Positions 1 to 3,876 of a stretch of DNA of 5,244 bases are shown here, piece after piece. Each line of letters starts with the position of its first letter. The first letter of the stretch is position 1. The DNA is from an uncultured Neomegalonema sp. Lineage in GTDB: Bacteria > Pseudomonadota > Alphaproteobacteria > Rhodobacterales > Rhodobacteraceae. The stretch covers positions 1 to 5,244 of the forward strand of contig CALGNW010000239.1 in the NCBI GenBank assembly GCA_937958345.1, in the 5' to 3' direction. Below the pieces are notes generated by a model. It made no database searches and was not told the origin of the DNA. It worked only from the letters and a program-made list of their open reading frames with translations. The position numbers and the translations under genes were made by a program.

Positions 1-40
1 GCGGATCAAGCACGATCAGCACAGGCAGCGAAATTCGCAT
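1..40 (-). CDS. Possible start of a gene running off the left edge
   Basis: An ATG at 40-38 opens a minus-strand frame that stays open to the window edge. It gives 13 residues, MRISLPVLIVLDP, too few to recognise a family. The run of hydrophobic residues after Arg2 could be the start of a signal peptide or membrane helix, although Asp-Pro at 12-13 interrupts it. No Shine-Dalgarno sequence precedes the ATG. A sigma-70-like promoter (55-83) would, however, start transcription roughly 10 nt before it, giving a nearly leaderless message. The frame lies on the same strand as the TPR gene, about 320 bp downstream of that gene's stop. The alternative is that these bases are the end of a plus-strand gene or are non-coding. 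Confidence 0.25.
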   Translation of the reverse strand, partial: MRISLPVLIVLDP

Positions 41-54
41 GATTGTTGCGCGGG

Positions 55-83
55 AATATGCGCCCGGGTGGGGAATATTTCAA
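55..83 (-). promoter_or_regulatory. Candidate sigma-70-like promoter facing the left edge
   Basis: On the minus strand a -35 hexamer TTGAAA (83-78) is followed after exactly 17 bp by CATATT (60-55). The -35 and -10 hexamers match the sigma-70 consensus at five and four of six positions respectively. Predicted initiation would fall close to position 48, just before the ATG at 40. An 8-bp direct repeat, GGGAATAT on the plus strand (52-59 and 71-78), overlaps both hexamers. It could be an activator or repressor site, or chance. No other support is visible. Confidence 0.3.
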
Positions 84-281
84 ATTTTGAGAGGTGCAGG
101 GAGTGCGGCAAAGGCGTTGCGGGCTTTTGGCGCGGGACCCCCGCCGCGGGTGCGGTGCTAGCGTGGGACTTCGGATAACGCGGAGGCGTCCGCAATACGG
201 ATTACTGTGTCGCGTCGGGTATGCCACCTTTCCGCAGTCCAGCCCGAAAATACTGCCCTTGCGCCTTTCGACCGCATCCGC

Positions 282-296
282 CTGTTTCGGAAACAG
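282..296. repeat. Perfect 15-bp palindrome downstream of the TPR gene
   Basis: CTGTTTC, a central G, then GAAACAG form a perfect 7-1-7 inverted repeat, about 67 bp beyond the TPR stop codon. In RNA it would make a 6-bp stem with a 3-nt loop. No U-run follows on the minus strand, so it does not look like a standard intrinsic terminator. It could be a protein-binding site, a 3' end processing or stability hairpin, or chance. Confidence 0.5.
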
Positions 297-362
297 CTTG
301 CCCGAGCGCACTTTGCGTCCGCTGCTTGTCGCACTGCTACGGTCCTCGTTGGGTCGGGGTCG

Positions 363-2354
363 TCAAAACCAACTGCTGACGACGTCGCCGATGCCGCTGA
401 GCACCTTGCCCGAACCGATCCGGCAGTATCCTCGCGCTTTTTCGGCTTGCCAGTTTGCCGGATTAGCGGCCAGAAGAACGTCGAAATCCGCCATCGCCTC
501 GTCGCAACGGTCAAGCGCGCGCCGCGCTAGACCGCGTTTGAGGATAAGGTCTTCATCATCGCTGAAGACGCGCAGGGCATCGCTGAAGTCCGCCTCGGCC
601 AGATCATACCGGCCCAGCTCGTAATTCGCCTCGCCGCGTTTTGCGATCGTTGCCGGCGCGCCCTTGGTCAGCGAGACACCTTTCCCGTATTCGGCGCGGG
701 CTTCTTCAAGATTGCCCGCCTTCATATAAGCATCGCCTTTTGCGATGGCGATACGCTCGGGTTTGGCCCTGCTATTCTCGGCCTGCGCCAATATTTTTAA
801 CGCGTCTTCCGGTCGGCCCAGCGCGGTTAGAGCGCGGGCGCGCAGCAAATAACCCTGCGCTTCGTAACTACGGCTTTTCAACAGTTTTTCAGTCAGACGA
901 AGCACCTCGGCGGGATTATTCATCGCCAGTTCGGCCTGCGACGCACGCACAACTGCGGTCAGGTCACTCGCGTCGAGAGCCAACGCCTTGCGTGCGTCGC
1001 TGCGGGCAAGGTCCGGCCTGCCCAAAGCGAGGAACGCACTCGCCCGCTGAACACGCGCAGCACTGTCGCCAGGCCTTGCCTTCACGGCCGCATTAAAGAA
1101 AGCCAGCGCCTCGCGGTCTTCGCCGCGCGCAAGTTTGACCCGCCCGATTGCACCGCGGATCATCGGATCAGAGGGCGCACGAACTGCAGCGCGTGATAAG
1201 TTGTCAATTCCGGCTTCGGTCTCTCCCAAGGCCAGCAGGGCAACCGCCCGGTTGTAAAGCAGGTTCGCGTCGCCGGGACGCTGTTTCAACGCCTCGCGGA
1301 AGAAGCGCGCAGCACTCGCCGGATCTCCTAGCGCCATGCGCGCGCGTCCTCGTTGAAATAACAGCGCAACGCTGGCTTCGGGCCAGACGCCAATGGTTGC
1401 CAGATGTCTTTCAGCTTCGCGAGGCCGATCAGCGTCAATCAAGGTCGAGGCTAGATGATACCGTGCCGCACGCTGATCGTTGGCGACCTTTAGCAGGCGC
1501 TGGAAATCGGCTACAGCACCGCCATTATCTCCGACTTTTCGCAGAACTGTCGCCCTAGCGGCCAGCAATTTCGCATCGGGTTCGATGTAGAGTAACGCCT
1601 CGTCGTAATCTTTCAGCGCGCCGTCAATATTGCCGCGCTGACGCCGGGCATCTCCGCGTTTGCGAAAGGCAATTCCATCGTGACGGCGATCGGAAATGGC
1701 AATGTCAAACTCAGCCTCGGCTTCTTTCAAATCGCCAAGGGCCGCGAGTGAATCACCAATCGCACGAGACTCTTTTGCCGTTCCCTTCGCTCTCACTCCG
1801 CCTTTTGATAGACGGGCAATGCGAAATTCCTGAAGTGCGCGATCATAGCCGCCAAGCGCGTACAATGCCTCGCCGCGCATGAACGCGAGGCGTTGATCGA
1901 AGGAGCGGTCAAGGTGTTCGTACCCCTGACGGCCTTTCAACGCGCCGGCAGTTTCCTTGGCACGATCAATCTTCGCGAGGGCTCTTTCGGGTTTTTTACC
2001 GAGCAAGTAAATCGCTGCATGCTCCAGCAAATACTCGGGTCGGCTCGGGCTGATGAGTTGGATCAGTTTCAGCGCCGAACGGATTTCGCCGACACTGGCC
2101 AGCGCCCGCGCCTTACCGGCTACCGCGTCAAGATCACGGGGATCTGCCTCGAGCGCCGACTCGAACGTCTCGAGCGCGACTTCAAAATTACCCGATGCCA
2201 TTGATGCCCAACCTGATTGGGTCAGCAAATAGCCTTCACCGGATCCGTCTGCGTTCTGCGCCGCAGCGGGGCCGCTTAGCCCCAGAATAAAAACGAACGC
2301 TGCTGAACTTATAATAGTTCTTTTTTTCAGCGCACTTACCGCGAGTCTTTGCAT
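363..2354 (-). CDS. Exported tetratricopeptide-repeat (TPR) protein
   Basis: A 663-residue protein built almost wholly of TPR helical pairs, a fold that binds other proteins or peptides. The chosen ATG (2354) has the ribosome binding site GAGGTGAT 6 nt upstream. An in-frame ATG 15 codons earlier has none and would bury the signal peptide. Residues 1-32 are a signal peptide: basic KKR near 10-12, a hydrophobic core at about 14-28, and cleavage likely after AAA (30-32). The mature protein is therefore probably periplasmic or membrane-associated. About 17 repeats of 31-36 residues run from about residue 42 to 634, with the usual Gly8/Tyr11/Ala20/Pro32-type positions (for example RGEALYALGGYDRALQEF, RGEANYELGRYDLAEADF). 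A capping helix follows. There is no catalytic domain. The only cysteines are 617 and 644, in the last repeats. It could serve envelope assembly or polysaccharide/secretion functions, as many periplasmic TPR proteins do, but the partner cannot be named. The regulator gene lies about 100 bp upstream on the same strand, so co-transcription is possible. Confidence 0.9.
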   Translation of the reverse strand: MQRLAVSALKKRTIISSAAFVFILGLSGPAAAQNADGSGEGYLLTQSGWASMASGNFEVALETFESALEADPRDLDAVAGKARALASVGEIRSALKLIQLISPSRPEYLLEHAAIYLLGKKPERALAKIDRAKETAGALKGRQGYEHLDRSFDQRLAFMRGEALYALGGYDRALQEFRIARLSKGGVRAKGTAKESRAIGDSLAALGDLKEAEAEFDIAISDRRHDGIAFRKRGDARRQRGNIDGALKDYDEALLYIEPDAKLLAARATVLRKVGDNGGAVADFQRLLKVANDQRAARYHLASTLIDADRPREAERHLATIGVWPEASVALLFQRGRARMALGDPASAARFFREALKQRPGDANLLYNRAVALLALGETEAGIDNLSRAAVRAPSDPMIRGAIGRVKLARGEDREALAFFNAAVKARPGDSAARVQRASAFLALGRPDLARSDARKALALDASDLTAVVRASQAELAMNNPAEVLRLTEKLLKSRSYEAQGYLLRARALTALGRPEDALKILAQAENSRAKPERIAIAKGDAYMKAGNLEEARAEYGKGVSLTKGAPATIAKRGEANYELGRYDLAEADFSDALRVFSDDEDLILKRGLARRALDRCDEAMADFDVLLAANPANWQAEKARGYCRIGSGKVLSGIGDVVSSWF

Positions 2355-2360
2355 CGCTTC

Positions 2361-2368
2361 ATCACCTC
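2361..2368 (-). promoter_or_regulatory. Ribosome binding site that fixes the TPR gene start
   Basis: On the minus strand GAGGTGAT is an 8-nt match to the complement of the 16S rRNA 3' end, 6 nt before the ATG at 2354. The upstream in-frame ATG at 2399 has no such sequence. This site, with the signal peptide beginning right after the 2354 ATG, decides the start. Confidence 0.75.
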
Positions 2369-2380
2369 TGCCTCTAAATC

Positions 2381-2410
2381 CTTGTACATCAGGACTCATT
2401 GGCAGATCAA
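2381..2410 (-). promoter_or_regulatory. Weak candidate promoter for the TPR gene
   Basis: On the minus strand TTGATC (2410-2405) and TACAAG (2386-2381) are separated by 18 bp, each matching four of six sigma-70 consensus positions. Initiation would fall close to 2374, leaving a short leader that holds the GAGGTGAT ribosome binding site. The match is modest. Read-through from the upstream regulator gene, which has no visible terminator after its stop, is an equally good source of transcription. Confidence 0.25.
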
Positions 2411-2454
2411 TGGGGCGCTCACGATAAACCCGAATTTATTAGAAAAAGCGCGTG

Positions 2455-2790
2455 CTAACTCTGAGTCGCCGCGTCTTTGTAATGGCGCTCTCCCCATGCA
2501 CGAAAGGCTGCCAAAGGCTCGCGCAGTTCATGTGCCAGTTCCGTCGGAACATACTCGCAGCGGCGCGAACCGCTGGAAATAGGCCGCCTGTCGAGCAAAC
2601 CCTGAGCGACGAGCCGCTTAAGCCGATCAGACAGGATGTTTCTGGCTACGCCCATCCGTTCCTGCATCGTCTCGAACCGTGTTACGCCGTTCAGCGCCGC
2701 CCACAGGGTCAGAAGCATCCAGCCGTCGCCGATCTCGCCCATCGTCCGCGCCAACGGGCAATCCCGGTTTCGCATATCGCTTCGTATCAT
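2455..2790 (-). CDS. HxlR-family winged-helix transcriptional regulator
   Basis: A 111-residue DNA-binding protein, the usual length for HxlR-family (MarR-like) one-domain regulators, which act as dimers in the cytoplasm. The family pattern is clear. Cys11-Pro12 sits near the N-terminus, followed by a GDGW segment (21-24, usually GGKW) and a LWAALNG helix. Then comes the recognition region at about 39-60, with NILSDRLKRL corresponding to the usual S.R.LS.RLKEL, then the GLLDRR wing entry (64-69) and EYVPTELAHEL (79-89), ending in a FRAWGERHY helix. In studied relatives such as YodB and HypR the N-terminal cysteine senses quinones or oxidants. Cys78 in the wing is a second cysteine. I chose the ATG at 2790, preceded by GGAG. 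The frame stays open up to an ATG at 2949, but the extra 53 residues do not look like this family and would place the promoter palindrome inside the gene. The gene is divergent from terC and is the likely regulator of the shared intergenic region. Confidence 0.85.
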   Translation of the reverse strand: MIRSDMRNRDCPLARTMGEIGDGWMLLTLWAALNGVTRFETMQERMGVARNILSDRLKRLVAQGLLDRRPISSGSRRCEYVPTELAHELREPLAAFRAWGERHYKDAATQS

Positions 2791-2800
2791 CGTCGTCGCG

Positions 2801-2804
2801 CTCC
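2801..2804 (-). promoter_or_regulatory. Ribosome binding site of the HxlR-family regulator
   Basis: GGAG on the minus strand lies 10 nt before the ATG at 2790. The spacing is slightly long but functional in many bacteria. It supports the short 111-residue form over the start at 2949. Confidence 0.55.
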
Positions 2805-2809
2805 GAATA

Positions 2810-2825
2810 TTGACCGTGCGGTCAA
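2810..2825. promoter_or_regulatory. Perfect 7-2-7 palindrome, likely repressor operator
   Basis: TTGACCG, two bases, CGGTCAA: a perfect 16-bp inverted repeat. It lies 20 bp upstream of the regulator's start codon and directly downstream of its predicted -10 box, so it covers the expected transcription start. This is a classic repressor position. The obvious candidate is the adjacent HxlR-family protein acting on its own gene. Operators of the form GACCG-NN-CGGTC are also common for TetR-family repressors, so a regulator encoded elsewhere is possible. Confidence 0.55.
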
Positions 2826-2826
2826 C

Positions 2827-2855
2827 AATAAAACGCCTGTCTGACAGCAATTCAA
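2827..2855 (-). promoter_or_regulatory. Candidate sigma-70 promoter of the HxlR-family gene
   Basis: On the minus strand TTGAAT (2855-2850) is followed after 17 bp by TTTATT (2832-2827), each four of six to consensus at ideal spacing. Initiation would be near 2820, giving a leader of about 30 nt that contains the GGAG ribosome binding site. One palindrome (2837-2847) lies in the spacer and another (2810-2825) over the start site, so access to this promoter is probably controlled. Confidence 0.45.
2837..2847. repeat. Short perfect palindrome in the promoter spacer
   Basis: CTGTC, a central T, GACAG: an 11-bp perfect inverted repeat between the -35 and -10 boxes of the regulator's candidate promoter. 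Its sequence differs from the palindrome at 2810-2825, so it would be a site for a different protein or a chance match. A bound protein here would block the promoter. Confidence 0.35.
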
Positions 2856-2873
2856 TCTGAGAAGTTGTCACAG

Positions 2874-2894
2874 GCAGTTTTCCCGCGAAACTGC
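2874..2894 (+). promoter_or_regulatory. Hairpin or operator upstream of terC
   Basis: GCAGTTT and AAACTGC form a perfect 7-bp inverted repeat around a 7-base centre, about 100 bp before the terC start. If transcribed it is a modest hairpin. As DNA it could be an operator. No T-run follows, so it is not an intrinsic terminator. I do not see the GGGGAGUA-type conserved core of the yybP-ykoY manganese riboswitch that precedes some terC-family genes. Confidence 0.35.
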
Positions 2895-2997
2895 GTCCCT
2901 TGCACCGTGCTGCCTGCTGTGGTTTTAAACGGCATATTGATCGGAACAATACCGCTGCTGATCGGGCGGAAATAACTGTTAGTGAAGGTAGAATGAC

Positions 2998-3876
2998 ATG
3001 GATGTGCTGTTTTCAATCGAGGCGCTGGGGACACTCGCGTCACTGATTTTCCTGCAGGCCGTCCTCGGCTTTGACAACCTGCTCTATATTTCCATCGAAT
3101 CCAAACGCGCTCCGGCTGCGAAGCAAGCGATGGTTCGCAAAGCGGGCATTGCAATCGCGGTGGTTCTTCGGCTCGTCTTGTTGTTTGTCATTATGCAGAT
3201 ATTGGCCAGCGTGGTTGAGCCGTTGTTCAAGCTGGACAATCTGGCGATCGCGGGCGAATTCAACCTCAAGGCCCTGATTTTCCTCTTCGGCGGCGGGTTC
3301 ATCATGTACACTGCGGTCAAAGAGATTAACCACCTGCTTTCGATTGATGATTTGCAACACGAGGCTGGTGGCAGTCAGAAATCGACCTTCACCGTCATCG
3401 CGCTGATCGTCTTTATGAACCTGATTTTCAGCTTTGACTCGATCCTGTCGATGCTTCCTCTGACCGGGCAGTTTGCGAACGACGATTACATTTCGCCCCA
3501 GTTTGTTCTGCTGGCAATCGCAGTCGTCGTAAGCGGTGCTATGATGATTTTGCTGGCGGATCGGGTTGCGAGCTTCATCGAAAAGAACCGGATGTTCGAG
3601 GTTCTGGGCCTCTTTATTCTTCTGATCGTCGGCATCATGCTGCTGTCAGAGGGCGGCCATATCGCACACATGTCTCTGTTCGGATACAAGATCGAGGCGA
3701 TGGCGAAGTCGACCTTCTACTTCTCGGTGGCGGTACTCTTTATCGTCGATATTGTTCAGACCCGTTTCCAGCGGAAACTGAACCTCAAGAAAAAGGCCGA
3801 GATCGCGGACCCCGCCACGAGTGCGGCAACCACGGAAGCGGCCTATGCCAAGGTCGGAGGCACACCGCATGCTTGA
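2998..3876 (+). CDS. TerC-family integral membrane protein, probable metal ion exporter
   Basis: A 292-residue inner-membrane protein with seven predicted helices at about 8-32, 49-73, 90-108, 131-151, 167-187, 197-216 and 236-255. It also has a charged central loop (109-130) and a basic, then Ala/Thr-rich, cytoplasmic-looking tail (257-292). The two TerC signatures are present: GFDN (24-27) in helix 1 and FSFDS (144-148) in helix 4. Their aspartates (26 and 147) are the expected metal-coordinating residues in the membrane. An SEGGH motif follows helix 6. Studied members such as Alx/MntP-like TerC proteins and Bacillus MeeF/MeeY export manganese, and the tellurite-resistance name is historical. 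The substrate here is inferred, not shown. The ATG has GAAGG 9 nt upstream. The gene is divergent from the HxlR-family regulator and overlaps gatB by 8 bp, so the two plus-strand genes are co-transcribed. I see no strong promoter; TTGCAC-N17-TTTTAA at 2900-2928 is a weak candidate. Confidence 0.88.
   Translation: MDVLFSIEALGTLASLIFLQAVLGFDNLLYISIESKRAPAAKQAMVRKAGIAIAVVLRLVLLFVIMQILASVVEPLFKLDNLAIAGEFNLKALIFLFGGGFIMYTAVKEINHLLSIDDLQHEAGGSQKSTFTVIALIVFMNLIFSFDSILSMLPLTGQFANDDYISPQFVLLAIAVVVSGAMMILLADRVASFIEKNRMFEVLGLFILLIVGIMLLSEGGHIAHMSLFGYKIEAMAKSTFYFSVAVLFIVDIVQTRFQRKLNLKKKAEIADPATSAATTEAAYAKVGGTPHA
3856..3860 (+). promoter_or_regulatory. Ribosome binding site of gatB inside terC
   Basis: GGAGG, 8 nt before the gatB ATG at 3869 and lying within the last codons of terC. 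It is a full-strength Shine-Dalgarno sequence. It fixes the gatB start and shows that gatB can recruit ribosomes itself even though its start overlaps the terC end. Confidence 0.85.

Larger units (their letters stand above)
41..362. other. Intergenic region downstream of the TPR gene
   Basis: I find no convincing gene in this 322-bp stretch. Open frames exist on both strands, but they are rich in Arg and Pro, lack ribosome binding sites and run into neighbouring features, as expected from GC-rich non-coding DNA. It contains the candidate promoter at 55-83, a GC-rich segment around 131-150 that can fold into short competing stems, and a perfect palindrome at 282-296. No stem followed by a T-run is present, so I cannot point to an intrinsic terminator for the TPR gene. 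Termination may be Rho-dependent. Confidence 0.6.

Noticed and set aside
131..150. GC-rich stems (GCGGG/CCCGC) as a terminator of the TPR gene
   Set aside because: Short competing stems without a following T-run on the minus strand, more than 200 bp beyond the stop codon.
6..311. Minus-strand open frame of 101 codons in the left intergenic region
   Set aside because: No Shine-Dalgarno, Arg/Pro-rich low-quality composition and no recognisable motif. It also runs through the candidate promoter at 55-83.
94..624. Plus-strand open frame overlapping the TPR gene end
   Set aside because: Its product is rich in Arg, Ser and Leu without domain features, it lacks a ribosome binding site and it overlaps the well-supported TPR gene.
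2336..2362. Eight-codon frame starting at an ATG (2362) inside the TPR ribosome binding site
   Set aside because: This ATG is only 2 nt from the GAGG core, too close for initiation, so it is unlikely to be a real leader peptide.
2355..2399. Longer TPR protein starting at 2399
   Set aside because: No ribosome binding site there, and 15 acidic/polar residues would precede an otherwise standard signal peptide. GAGGTGAT sits 6 nt before the ATG at 2354.
2421..2442. AT-rich inverted repeat (ATAAA/TTTAT) after the HxlR-family gene as a terminator
   Set aside because: Only a 5-bp A/T stem with no T-run on either strand, so too weak to terminate transcription.
2791..2949. N-terminal extension of the HxlR-family regulator to the ATG at 2949
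   Set aside because: The extra 53 residues do not fit the family length or pattern and would put the promoter and palindromes inside the coding region. The ATG at 2790 has GGAG upstream.
2865..2997. yybP-ykoY manganese riboswitch upstream of terC
   Set aside because: The conserved purine-rich core and three-way architecture are not recognisable. Only simple inverted and direct repeats are seen.
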